A program made the translations under genes and the position numbers. Shown here in pieces: positions 7,276-14,516 of a stretch of DNA of 19,416 nucleotides. The notes beneath the pieces are model-generated. The model saw only the letters and a program-made list of their open reading frames with translations, was not told where the DNA came from and ran no database searches. The DNA comes from QHWT01 sp046726015 (GTDB lineage: Bacteria > Acidobacteriota > Vicinamibacteria > Vicinamibacterales > 2-12-FULL-66-21), in the NCBI GenBank assembly GCA_046726015.1, contig JBKOZS010000127.1:1-19416 (forward strand), written 5' to 3'. How positions within the stretch are numbered: position 1 is the stretch's first letter; every line of letters begins with the position of its first letter.

Positions 7276-8082
7276 ATGACCGCAGACTACTCGGCGGAAG
7301 AGATGATGACCGTCGCGGCAGCGCGTGCGCTGACGAATGACGACGTATGTTTCGTCGGGATCGGGTTGCCGTCCGCGGCCTGCAACCTCGCACGCATGAC
7401 GCATGCGCCACGAATCCGGCTCATCTACGAATCCGGCACCATCGAGACGAAGCCGCAGGTCCTTCCGCTCTCCATCGGTGACGGCGAGCTGTGTGACACG
7501 GCGCTGACGACGGTGTCGGTGCCGGAGATCTTTGCCTACTGGTTGCAAGGCGGACGGATCGGGATCGGCTTCCTCAGTGGAGCGCAGATCGATCGCTTCG
7601 GGAATCTCAACAGCACCGTGATCGGTCCATATGCCCGCCCGACAGTGCGGCTGCCGGGGAGCGGCGGCGCCAGCGAGATCGCCACATGCTGCGGCCGCGT
7701 CTACGTCATCATGCGCCAAACGCGCCGGGCGTTCGTCGACAAGCTGGATTTCATGACGTCGCTCGGCCATGGGCTGACAGGGCGGGAACGGCGCGCGCTG
7801 GGAATCGCGACCGAGGGACCGGCGCTGATCGTGTCGGATCTCTGTATGATGAAGCCGGATCCAGAGACGAAGGAGTTCGTGGTCGTCAGCCTTCACCCGG
7901 GCGTGACTCCCGACCGCGTCCGCGAACAGACTGGCTGGCCCGTGCGGTTCGCTGCCGCGGTCGGCGAGACGCCGTCGCCCGATCGCCGCGAACTGGAAAC
8001 GCTTCGTGACCTGAACGCCCGCACGGCCCTTGCGCACGCGAACCGCGCGCGTGGCAGCGGCAGGGTCGAGGATCGAGTGTGA
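7276..8082 (+). CDS. pcaJ: 3-oxoadipate CoA-transferase beta subunit (CatJ/GctB type)
   Basis: 268 residues from ATG 7276, 10 bp after the alpha subunit stop; the long frame upstream of 7276 runs inside pcaI in another register and is not coding. The catalytic glutamate that forms the glutamyl-CoA intermediate is visible in LIYESGTIE (Glu52, close to Glu54 of GctB). Other family segments: DDVCFVGIGLPSAACNLAR, GRIGIGFLSGAQIDRFGNLN and LPGSGGASEIA. It pairs with the alpha subunit to make 3-oxoadipyl-CoA. The stop TGA overlaps the GTG of pcaH (GTGA, 8079-8082), implying translational coupling. The C-terminal tail (after about residue 245) is Arg-rich and not conserved-looking. Confidence 0.9.
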   Translation: MTADYSAEEMMTVAAARALTNDDVCFVGIGLPSAACNLARMTHAPRIRLIYESGTIETKPQVLPLSIGDGELCDTALTTVSVPEIFAYWLQGGRIGIGFLSGAQIDRFGNLNSTVIGPYARPTVRLPGSGGASEIATCCGRVYVIMRQTRRAFVDKLDFMTSLGHGLTGRERRALGIATEGPALIVSDLCMMKPDPETKEFVVVSLHPGVTPDRVREQTGWPVRFAAAVGETPSPDRRELETLRDLNARTALAHANRARGSGRVEDRV

Positions 8083-8780
8083 GCATTACACGAAATGACG
8101 TCGCGGGCAGTCAACCGTCACTGCTCTATCCACCGTATCGCTCAACCGTGAAGCGGGCCCCGTTGCAGCCGCTGCTGCGCGTGCCGCCGAATTTCAGGGA
8201 CCTGGTTGCACCCGTCTTCGGGTACTTGCCGATTGGCGAGGCCGACAACGATCTGACCCGGCAGCACGCGGGTGAGCCCCTCGGCGAGCGCATCATCGTG
8301 GCCGGGCGTGTCGTTGACGAGGACGGCCGGGCAGTGCCGAATGCGCTCGTCGAGATCTGGCAATGCAACGCCGCCGGACGCTACGCTCACGCAATTGACG
8401 ACCATCCAGCGCCGCTCGATCCCAACTTCACCGGGGCGGGGCGCACGATGACCGATGCCGAGGGACGACACCGGTTCGTCACGATCAAGCCGGGCGCGTA
8501 TCCATGGCGCAATCATCCAAATGCGTGGCGCCCCGCGCACATCCACCTGTCCGTGTTCGGATCGTCGTTCCTGTCGCGCCTCGTCACGCAGATGTATTTC
8601 CCGAACGATCCGCTCTTTGCGTACGACCCAATCCTGCAGTCGATCCCGGACGAACGGGCGCGGCAACGGCTGGTCTCCAGCTTCGACCTGTCGCTGACGG
8701 CGCCGGAGTGGGCCCTCGGATACCGCTTCGATATTGTCCTGCGCGGCCGCGAGGCCACGCCGTTCGAGCAACGCACATGA
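8079..8780 (+). CDS. pcaH: Protocatechuate 3,4-dioxygenase beta subunit
   Basis: 233 residues. GTG 8079 overlaps the pcaJ stop; GAGGAT at 8068-8073 is a good RBS. This is the iron-bearing subunit of the intradiol dioxygenase that opens protocatechuate to 3-carboxy-cis,cis-muconate. All four non-heme Fe(III) ligands are seen: Tyr102 (GRYAH), Tyr141 (GAYPW), His154 and His156 (RPAHIHLSVFG). The spacings of 39 and 13 residues match Tyr408, Tyr447, His460 and His462 of the Pseudomonas beta subunit. The N-terminal LLYPPYRSTVKRAP segment is also characteristic of PcaH. It overlaps pcaG by ATGA (8777-8780), consistent with an equimolar alpha-beta complex. Confidence 0.97.
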   Translation: MSITRNDVAGSQPSLLYPPYRSTVKRAPLQPLLRVPPNFRDLVAPVFGYLPIGEADNDLTRQHAGEPLGERIIVAGRVVDEDGRAVPNALVEIWQCNAAGRYAHAIDDHPAPLDPNFTGAGRTMTDAEGRHRFVTIKPGAYPWRNHPNAWRPAHIHLSVFGSSFLSRLVTQMYFPNDPLFAYDPILQSIPDERARQRLVSSFDLSLTAPEWALGYRFDIVLRGREATPFEQRT

Positions 8781-9340
8781 CCGACGTGCCCACCAGTCTC
8801 GTCGCAACGCCGTCGCAAACGGTTGGTCCGTTCTTCCAGGTCGGACTCGCCGAGACCGATGCGCTTGGATCGCTGGTGAAGCCGGACACGCGTGGCGAAC
8901 GCATTCGCTTGCAGCTACGTGTCCTGGATGGTGACGCTGCGCCAGTCCCGGACTGCCTGATCGAGATCTATCAGGCAGACGCTGATGGTGTGTACGGCCG
9001 GGTGCCCTTCAGCGGATTCGGACGGCTCGCGACACGGAAGGACGGCACGTGCGTATTCGAAACGATACGGCCGGGCAACGTGGCTGACGGGCGCGGCGGC
9101 ACCCAGGCATCTCACGTGAACGTCTGTCTCTTCGCGCGCGGACTGCTTCGGCAGGTCTACACACGAATCTATTTCGCGGGCGATCCTGACCTGGATCGAG
9201 ATCCGGTGTTCGCACTCGTGCCCGCGGATCGAAAGCCGTCCCTGCTCGCCTCCCCGATGGACGGCGCTGCAGGCCCGCCCGCCTGGGAGTTTGTCATTCG
9301 TCTCCAGGGCGAGCAGGAAACCCCTTTCTTCGACCTGTGA
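8777..9340 (+). CDS. pcaG: Protocatechuate 3,4-dioxygenase alpha subunit
   Basis: 187 residues from ATG 8777, which overlaps the pcaH stop. The opening SLVATPSQTVGPFFQVGL is the standard PcaG N-terminus, followed by VPDCLIEIYQADADGVYG and ending GEQETPFFDL. As expected for the non-catalytic alpha chain, the HxH iron pair of the beta subunit is replaced (ASHVNVCLFARGL). It helps shape the active site in the alpha-beta protomer. It is close to the usual length of about 200 residues. The stop overlaps a possible GTG start of pcaB. Confidence 0.96.
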   Translation: MTDVPTSLVATPSQTVGPFFQVGLAETDALGSLVKPDTRGERIRLQLRVLDGDAAPVPDCLIEIYQADADGVYGRVPFSGFGRLATRKDGTCVFETIRPGNVADGRGGTQASHVNVCLFARGLLRQVYTRIYFAGDPDLDRDPVFALVPADRKPSLLASPMDGAAGPPAWEFVIRLQGEQETPFFDL

Positions 9341-10686
9341 GAACCGGAGGCATGTCGACCCGCCTGATTGATTGTCTTGCGGCAACCGAGGCACTCGCGG
9401 ACGTTTTCTCTGACGCATCCGTGCTCCAGGCGATGCTCGACTTCGAGGCGGCGCTGGCGCGAGTGGAAGCGCAGGCCGGCATCATTCCGGCGGCCGCAGC
9501 CGAGGCGATTACCAAAGCCGCGCGCGCCGAGCATTTCGATGGCGAGGCCATTGCCCGCGCCGCGCTGCAATCCGGCACACCGTTGATTCCGCTCGTCGAT
9601 CGCTTGACCGCGCGCGTTCGCGACATCGATGCGCCCAGTGCCGCGTTCGTCCATTGGGGTGCAACGAGCCAGGACGTGACGGATTCCGCGATGGTGCTGC
9701 TGCTCAAGCGCGCCTCCCTGATCCTTGCCGCCGATCACGAGCGTCTCGCACGCGCGCTTGGCCGCCTGTCCGACGATCACGCATCGACGGTGATGCTCGG
9801 CCGCACGTTGCTGCAGCCGGCAACACCGATCACGTTCGGCCTGAAGACGGCGGGCTGGCTGGCCGCCGTCCACAGATCGTGGTCGCACCTGCTGCGCGCG
9901 TTCGAAGATGCGTCGGTCATTCAGTTTGGCGGCGCCGCCGGCACCCTGGCCGCGCTTGGGCAGCGAGGTCCAGAGATCGGCCGGGCACTCGCTCGCGAAC
10001 TGGGGCTTGGCGCAGTGGCCCCGTGGCATTCCCATCGGGATCGACTCGCAGGTGTGGTCGTCGCGTGCGGCATCTACACGGCCACGCTGGCGAAGGTTGC
10101 GCGCGACGTTGCCCTGCTGATGCAGGCAGAGATCGCCGAGGTTTCGGAACGTGGCGGCGGGTCCTCGACGATGCCGCACAAGCGCAACCCGTCAGGGTGC
10201 GCTGTCACACTCGCCGCGGGCGTGCGCGTGCCGGGCATCGTTGCCGCGTTCCTTGCAGGAATGATCCAGGAACACGAGCGTTCGGTCGGCGGGTTGCACG
10301 CCGAGTGGCCCGGCATTGCCGATGCCATGCAGTCGACTGGCGCCGCTCTCGGGTCGCTCGCCGACGTGATCCAGACGCTCGAGGTCTCACCGGAGCGGAT
10401 GCGCGCGAACGTCGATGCAACGAGAGGGACGATTCTCGCCGAGCGCGTCGCCATGCTGCTGCGCCCGTCGCTTGGCCGCGAAGCTGCAAACCGTCTCGTC
10501 GAAGAAGCCGTCAAGCGCAGCCGCTCGGAAGGGACGACATTCGCGGAGGTGGTGAAGCAGGTCCCCGACATCGCAAAAGTGCTTGCGCCAGCGCAGCTGG
10601 AGCAACTGATGCGTCCCGAGGAGTACCTCGGCGCGGCGGAAATGATTCGCAAGGACCTGCTGGCCACGAGCCGCACCTCGGACTGA
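9337..10686 (+). CDS. pcaB: 3-carboxy-cis,cis-muconate cycloisomerase
   Basis: 449 residues from GTG 9337, in a GTGA overlap with the pcaG stop; ATG 9352 (MSTRLIDCLAATEALADVF) looks more like the usual family start, but its GGAGG ends only one base before it, so both are possible. Member of the aspartase/fumarase superfamily: the signature GSSTMPHKRNP is at residues 275-285, with WGATSQDVTDSA near residue 107 and TLLQPATPITFGLK near residue 155. Bacterial PcaB lactonises 3-carboxymuconate to 4-carboxymuconolactone in the cytosol. Adenylosuccinate lyase is the nearest alternative, ruled out by the operon and the PcaB-like N-terminus. The next gene starts 5 bp after the stop. Confidence 0.95.
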   Translation: MRTGGMSTRLIDCLAATEALADVFSDASVLQAMLDFEAALARVEAQAGIIPAAAAEAITKAARAEHFDGEAIARAALQSGTPLIPLVDRLTARVRDIDAPSAAFVHWGATSQDVTDSAMVLLLKRASLILAADHERLARALGRLSDDHASTVMLGRTLLQPATPITFGLKTAGWLAAVHRSWSHLLRAFEDASVIQFGGAAGTLAALGQRGPEIGRALARELGLGAVAPWHSHRDRLAGVVVACGIYTATLAKVARDVALLMQAEIAEVSERGGGSSTMPHKRNPSGCAVTLAAGVRVPGIVAAFLAGMIQEHERSVGGLHAEWPGIADAMQSTGAALGSLADVIQTLEVSPERMRANVDATRGTILAERVAMLLRPSLGREAANRLVEEAVKRSRSEGTTFAEVVKQVPDIAKVLAPAQLEQLMRPEEYLGAAEMIRKDLLATSRTSD

Positions 10687-10691
10687 CCGCT

Positions 10692-11843
10692 ATGCCGTTC
10701 GCGCAACTCCAGGATCACCGCTGCTTCTATCGGCTGGATGGGATCGATGGCCGTCCCGTAGTCGTGCTGTCGCATTCTCTCGGCCTCGATCACGGGATGT
10801 GGGATGCATTGACCGCGGACCTGAGTCCTCACGTCCAGGTCCTGCGCTACGACACCCGCGGTCATGGCGCTTCAGATGCCACGCCGGGCGACTACCGCGT
10901 CGAGCAACTCGCACGGGATGCCGTGGCTCTCGCGGACGCGCTTGACATCCGCTCGTTCGCCTTCTGTGGATTGTCGTTGGGCGGCATGATCGGCCAGTGG
11001 CTGGGCGTGCACGCGCCGGAACGAGTCACACACCTTGTGCTTGCCAATACGACACCGCGGCTCTCGGAGCCACAAACGTTGGAGGAGCGGCGGCGAACCG
11101 TGCTCGAGCGAGGCATGCCGGCGGTGGTCAATCGCGTGTTGACGCGCTTCTTTTTGGATCGGACGCTGACCGCGGGCGGCCCCGCCGTGGCGTACGCGCG
11201 ACGGACGCTACTGTCCACGAATCCCACGGGTTACGCGGGTTGTTGCGCGGCGATCCGCGACATGGATCAAACCTCGGCGCTCGGCGGAATTACGGCGTCC
11301 ACGCTCGTCATCTGCGGCGACGGCGATGTCGCAATGCCATGGCCAGGCAACAGCGAGATCCTGGTGAAGTCGATTCCAGCCGCGCAAGCGCTGCGGCTGC
11401 CGGCGGCTCACATCTCGAATCTCGAGCGGCCGCGCACGTTCAACGCAGCCGTCCTGGACTTCCTCCTGCCGAAGGCCAACAACGCTGCCGATGCAGGCAT
11501 GGAGATCAGACGCGCCGTGCTCGGCGACGCGCACGTCGACCGCGCGACCGCCACCGCAACCGACCTGACCCGTGACTTTCAGGATCTCATCACGCGTTAC
11601 GCGTGGGGCACGATCTGGACGCGGCCGGCACTCGATCTACGAACCCGCCGCCTGCTGGTGCTGGCGACGACCGCTGCGATGGGACGCTGGGAGGAGTTCC
11701 GGCTGCACGTGCGCACGGGTCTCGCGGCAGAACTGGAGCTCGCCGACCTGAAGGAAGTGCTGATGCAGGTCGCGATCTATGCCGGAGTGCCCGCGGCCAA
11801 CACGGCCTTTCATATCGCCGCGGAGGAACAGGATCAAATGTAG
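10692..11843 (+). CDS. pcaL: Fused 3-oxoadipate enol-lactonase / 4-carboxymuconolactone decarboxylase (PcaD-PcaC)
   Basis: 383 residues holding two consecutive enzymes. Residues 1 to about 258 are an alpha/beta hydrolase (PcaD): SHSLGLDHGMWD, nucleophile Ser95 in GLSLGGM, acid Asp212 in CGDGDVAMP and His240 in AAHISN. After a linker of about 12 residues, residues 270-383 are PcaC: GMEIRRAVLGDAHVDRA, DLITRYAWGTIWTRP, His339 in FRLHVRTGL, and YAGVPAANTAFH. The order is reversed relative to the reaction order: PcaC decarboxylates carboxymuconolactone to the enol-lactone and PcaD hydrolyses that to 3-oxoadipate. Such fusions are named pcaL in Streptomyces and Rhodococcus. One detail: the motif I recall as YCGxPAAN in many PcaC proteins reads YAG here (Ala364). 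Last gene of the operon. Confidence 0.95.
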   Translation: MPFAQLQDHRCFYRLDGIDGRPVVVLSHSLGLDHGMWDALTADLSPHVQVLRYDTRGHGASDATPGDYRVEQLARDAVALADALDIRSFAFCGLSLGGMIGQWLGVHAPERVTHLVLANTTPRLSEPQTLEERRRTVLERGMPAVVNRVLTRFFLDRTLTAGGPAVAYARRTLLSTNPTGYAGCCAAIRDMDQTSALGGITASTLVICGDGDVAMPWPGNSEILVKSIPAAQALRLPAAHISNLERPRTFNAAVLDFLLPKANNAADAGMEIRRAVLGDAHVDRATATATDLTRDFQDLITRYAWGTIWTRPALDLRTRRLLVLATTAAMGRWEEFRLHVRTGLAAELELADLKEVLMQVAIYAGVPAANTAFHIAAEEQDQM

Positions 11844-11860
11844 GGGCGGGCGCCACGCCG

Positions 11861-12199
11861 TCAGGACTCCTTCTGTTTCAGGTGCAGCATGAATCCCCAG
11901 CGTTGAGAGCCGAGGTCCAATCGCAGGCCCGACTCCATCCCCTCTTCGCGCAGCCGATCTCCGATCAATGGCAACGACTCGCGTGGATCGGCATATTCAG
12001 CTCCCTGGAGGGCCTGCCTTGCGAAGGACAGGCGAGCGAAGCCGTCGCCAGACACGTCGCAGGTCTCGTCGCAGCCGGTAATCCGGCCGATCACCGCTGC
12101 CGTCAGTGTGCGTTCAACGACGATCGCGGCAAACACGACAGCCGAGTCCTCGAAGTATCCGCGCAGGAGCTGCCATGCCTCGTCGGTCGAAATGTTCAT
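11861..12199 (-). CDS. Hypothetical protein, 112 aa
   Basis: I do not recognise this protein. ATG 12199 lies 4 bp after the stop of the aldehyde dehydrogenase gene, so it is very likely the last gene of that minus-strand operon. It has no signal peptide or membrane segment. The sequence looks like a small alpha/beta protein: an N-terminal helix (TDEAWQLLRGYF), strands (SAVVFAAIVVERTLTAAVIG), two cysteines in GCDETCDVSG, an acidic central part and a C-terminal strand pair (GLRLDLGSQRWGFMLHL). The many aligned hydrophobic strands and normal codon pattern argue for a real gene. It converges with pcaL; only 17 bp separate the stops. Confidence 0.65.
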   Translation of the reverse strand: MNISTDEAWQLLRGYFEDSAVVFAAIVVERTLTAAVIGRITGCDETCDVSGDGFARLSFARQALQGAEYADPRESLPLIGDRLREEGMESGLRLDLGSQRWGFMLHLKQKES

Positions 12200-12203
12200 T
12201 GGT

Positions 12204-13601
12204 CTACAGGTGCACGCGCAGGTGGAAGGATTTGGGACGTGTGAGCGCGTCGTAGCCGAGCCGTGACAGCGAGCATCCGCGGCCGGAATCCTTGACTCCG
12301 GTCCACGCCAGCGCGGGATCGAGGTAGTCGCAGCGATTCAAGAACCACGTGCCAGTGTCGACGCGGTCGCCGATGCGAATGGCCGCATCGACGTCGGTGG
12401 TCCAGATCGACGCGGTCAGCGCGTAGCGGCTGTCGTTCATCAGCGCCACGGCTTCCTCGTCATCCTTCACCGGCATCACGCCCACAACCGGACCAAACGT
12501 CTCTTCCGTCATCACGCGCATCCCGTGATCGACATCGACCAGCACTTGCGGCGCCAGGTACGGTGTGCCTTTCTTGTTGGCCGGAAACTCGCGTGCGTCG
12601 ATCAGGCTCCGCGCTCCTCGCTCGACTGCTTCCGCAATCTGCGAGCGGACGAATTCAGCGGCGCCCGTGCGCACCATCGGTCCCAGGGTCGTCTCCTTTG
12701 CCAGCGGATTGCCCAGTCGATACGTTCGTGTCAGCGCGACGAAGCCGTCAATGAACCGGTCGTAGATGTCGCGATGCACGTAGATCCGCTCAACCGCGCA
12801 GCAGGACTGGCCGGCATTGAAATACGAACCGTCGACAAGGTTTTCGATTGTCGCGTCCAGCGCTGCATCGGGGCGCACGTAGGCGGGGTCCTTGCCGCCA
12901 AGCTCCAGGTTGGTCCCGATGAACTGTCGCGCCGCGGCGCGCTGCACGGCACAGCCTCCCTCGACGGATCCGGTGAAGGACACGAAATTGATTCGTCCAT
13001 CGCCGATCATTCGCTCGACGTCCTCGTGGTTCGCCTGCAGATGCTGAAACAGGCCGTCGGGCAGTCCCGCCTCGCCGAACGCGTCCGCATACCGCAGTGC
13101 GACCAGGGGCGTCTGCTGCGACACCTTGAGGATCACGCTGTTGCCGGCCATCAGCGCAGGAATCACGGCATTGACCGACGCGAGGTACGGGTAGTTCCAC
13201 GGCGCGAGCACCAGCACGACGCCCATCGGTTCGCGACGGATGAAGCGCTGGAACCCGTCCTTCGGCTCGAGCGCAATGTCCTCGAGCGCCCCGGCGGCGA
13301 TATCGATCATGTACGCCGCGCGCTCCTTGAAGCCGCGACGGATCTCGAAGGGGCTTTGCGTGACCGGCCGACCCATCTGCCACGTCAGCTCGGTCGCGAT
13401 CTGGTCGGCGGCGTCGACTATCCGTTCGGACGCGCGACGACAGATTGCGGCCCTTTCGTCAATTGGAACCGCCCTCCAGGTTCGCTGTGCCCTCGTCGCT
13501 TCTTCGAGCGTGGCATCGATATCGGCTGGCGACGCCAGCTCGAACTCGGCGTAAATGGATCCGTCGACGGGGCTGATCGTTTGCTGACGCTCGCGTTCCA
13601 T
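12204..13601 (-). CDS. NAD(P)-dependent aldehyde dehydrogenase
   Basis: 465 residues, a normal length for the family. It oxidises an aldehyde to the acid in the cytosol. Catalytic residues: general base Glu233 in LELGGKDP and nucleophile Cys267 in FNAGQSCC, 34 residues apart as expected; a second Cys follows directly. LAPWNYP and the FTGS motif (nicotinamide and Rossmann binding) are also present, as is EETFGPV. Subfamily features resemble succinate-semialdehyde and gamma-glutamyl-aminoaldehyde dehydrogenases, but substrate cannot be read from sequence alone. It is 8 bp downstream of the SDR gene and in the same operon as a glutamine-synthetase-like ligase, so a gamma-glutamylated aldehyde is the favoured inferred substrate. 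Confidence 0.92.
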   Translation of the reverse strand: MERERQQTISPVDGSIYAEFELASPADIDATLEEATRAQRTWRAVPIDERAAICRRASERIVDAADQIATELTWQMGRPVTQSPFEIRRGFKERAAYMIDIAAGALEDIALEPKDGFQRFIRREPMGVVLVLAPWNYPYLASVNAVIPALMAGNSVILKVSQQTPLVALRYADAFGEAGLPDGLFQHLQANHEDVERMIGDGRINFVSFTGSVEGGCAVQRAAARQFIGTNLELGGKDPAYVRPDAALDATIENLVDGSYFNAGQSCCAVERIYVHRDIYDRFIDGFVALTRTYRLGNPLAKETTLGPMVRTGAAEFVRSQIAEAVERGARSLIDAREFPANKKGTPYLAPQVLVDVDHGMRVMTEETFGPVVGVMPVKDDEEAVALMNDSRYALTASIWTTDVDAAIRIGDRVDTGTWFLNRCDYLDPALAWTGVKDSGRGCSLSRLGYDALTRPKSFHLRVHL

Positions 13602-13609
13602 GCGCTGCC

Positions 13610-14383
13610 CTACTCGGCGGTGACGTAGGCGGCGGTGATGCCGCCATCGACGAGGAACTCGGTGCCGGTCACGAACGACGATTCGTCGGACGCGAGGAAC
13701 AGCGCCGCGCGCGCGATCTCCTGCGCGAGGCCAAACCGTCCCATCGGGATGTGCACCAGCCGCCGCTGCTTCTTGGCATCGGTGTCGAGGAATTTCATCA
13801 GCAGCTCCGTGCGCAGTGGACCGGGACAGAGTGCATTCACACGGATGTTCTCCCGCGCATGAACGACGGCGAGTTCGCGTGTGAGGGCGAGGACCGCTCC
13901 CTTGCTGGCGGTGTAGGCGATCTGAGGTGTTGCCGCTCCCATCACGGCCACGAACGACGCAGTGTTGATGATCGAACCGCCCTTTGACCGGCGCAGCGCG
14001 GGGATCCCGTACTTGCAGCCCAGGAACACCCCCTTCGCATTGACATTCATCGTCAGGTCCCAGACGCGCTCTTCCGTCGACACTGCATCATCGTCCTGGC
14101 TGTGCATGATGCCCGCATTGTTGAAGAGCACGGTGAGCTTTCCAAACTTCTCCTCCGCGGTGGCGACCATGCGAGCAGCGTCCGCGGCGCTCGACACGTC
14201 GGCATGGACGTAGGTCGCCTGCCCGCCGGCGCCGGCAATCGCATCGACGGTCTCGCGGCCGCCCTTCTCCTCGATGTCGACGGCAACGATCGCCGCGCCT
14301 TCAGCGGCGAACAACACCGCCGCTTCCCTGCCTATCCCACTTCCAGCGCCGGTGATCAGCGCGACCGTGTTTTTCAGACGCAT
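13610..14383 (-). CDS. SDR-family NAD(P)-dependent dehydrogenase
   Basis: 257 residues, a classical short-chain dehydrogenase. The cofactor loop TGAGSGIG is at residues 11-18, with Asp36 (AVDIEE) at the end of the second strand favouring NAD(H) over NADP(H). NNAG is at 88-91, and the catalytic Asn113, Ser143, Tyr157 and Lys161 (YTASK) are all present. The C-terminus has the usual FLVDGG. ATG 14383 has GGAG 6 bases upstream (14390-14393). The substrate is unknown. Between a gamma-glutamyl ligase and an aldehyde dehydrogenase, the natural role would be alcohol to aldehyde oxidation of a gamma-glutamylated amino alcohol; an unrelated ketoacid or sugar reductase remains possible. Confidence 0.92.
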   Translation of the reverse strand: MRLKNTVALITGAGSGIGREAAVLFAAEGAAIVAVDIEEKGGRETVDAIAGAGGQATYVHADVSSAADAARMVATAEEKFGKLTVLFNNAGIMHSQDDDAVSTEERVWDLTMNVNAKGVFLGCKYGIPALRRSKGGSIINTASFVAVMGAATPQIAYTASKGAVLALTRELAVVHARENIRVNALCPGPLRTELLMKFLDTDAKKQRRLVHIPMGRFGLAQEIARAALFLASDESSFVTGTEFLVDGGITAAYVTAE

Positions 14384-14399
14384 CCCTTACTCCGCCGCC

Positions 14400-14511
14400 C
14401 GGACCTCGGGCCCCGAATCTCGGACCTCGCCCCTCGGACCTCTCACCTCGGACCTCGAACCTCGAACCTCGGACCTCGGCATTCGCGCATCGCACCTCGC
14501 GCATCGTGCCT
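14400..14511. repeat. Tandem array of 16 degenerate 7-bp units (consensus CGNACCT)
   Basis: The 112 bp divide into 16 contiguous heptamers without a single phase break. CGGACCT occurs five times (starting 14400, 14421, 14435, 14449 and 14470), CGAACCT twice, CGCGCAT twice; the others are CGGGCCC, CGAATCT, CGCCCCT, CTCACCT, CGGCATT, CGCACCT and CGTGCCT. Fifteen of 16 start with CG. On the transcribed (minus) sense the unit reads AGGTNCG. The array fills nearly all the 133-bp gap between the glutamine-synthetase-like stop and the SDR RBS and is therefore probably within the mRNA. It resembles heptanucleotide short tandem repeats described in cyanobacteria and other genomes; no function is known here. 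Confidence 0.85.
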
Positions 14512-14516
14512 CGATT

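Noticed and set aside
9352..9354. ATG 9352 as a certain start of pcaB
   Set aside because: Its GGAGG is only one base away, too close for normal initiation; kept as an alternative.
9654..10691. N-terminal extension of pcaL reaching back through pcaB
   Set aside because: This part is an out-of-frame reading of pcaB; the PcaD domain starts at ATG 10692.
12525..13628. 367-codon plus-strand frame opposite the aldehyde dehydrogenase
   Set aside because: Shadow of a gene with intact Glu/Cys catalytic residues.
14400..14511. CRISPR array
   Set aside because: The repeat period is 7 bp with no spacers, and no cas genes are present.
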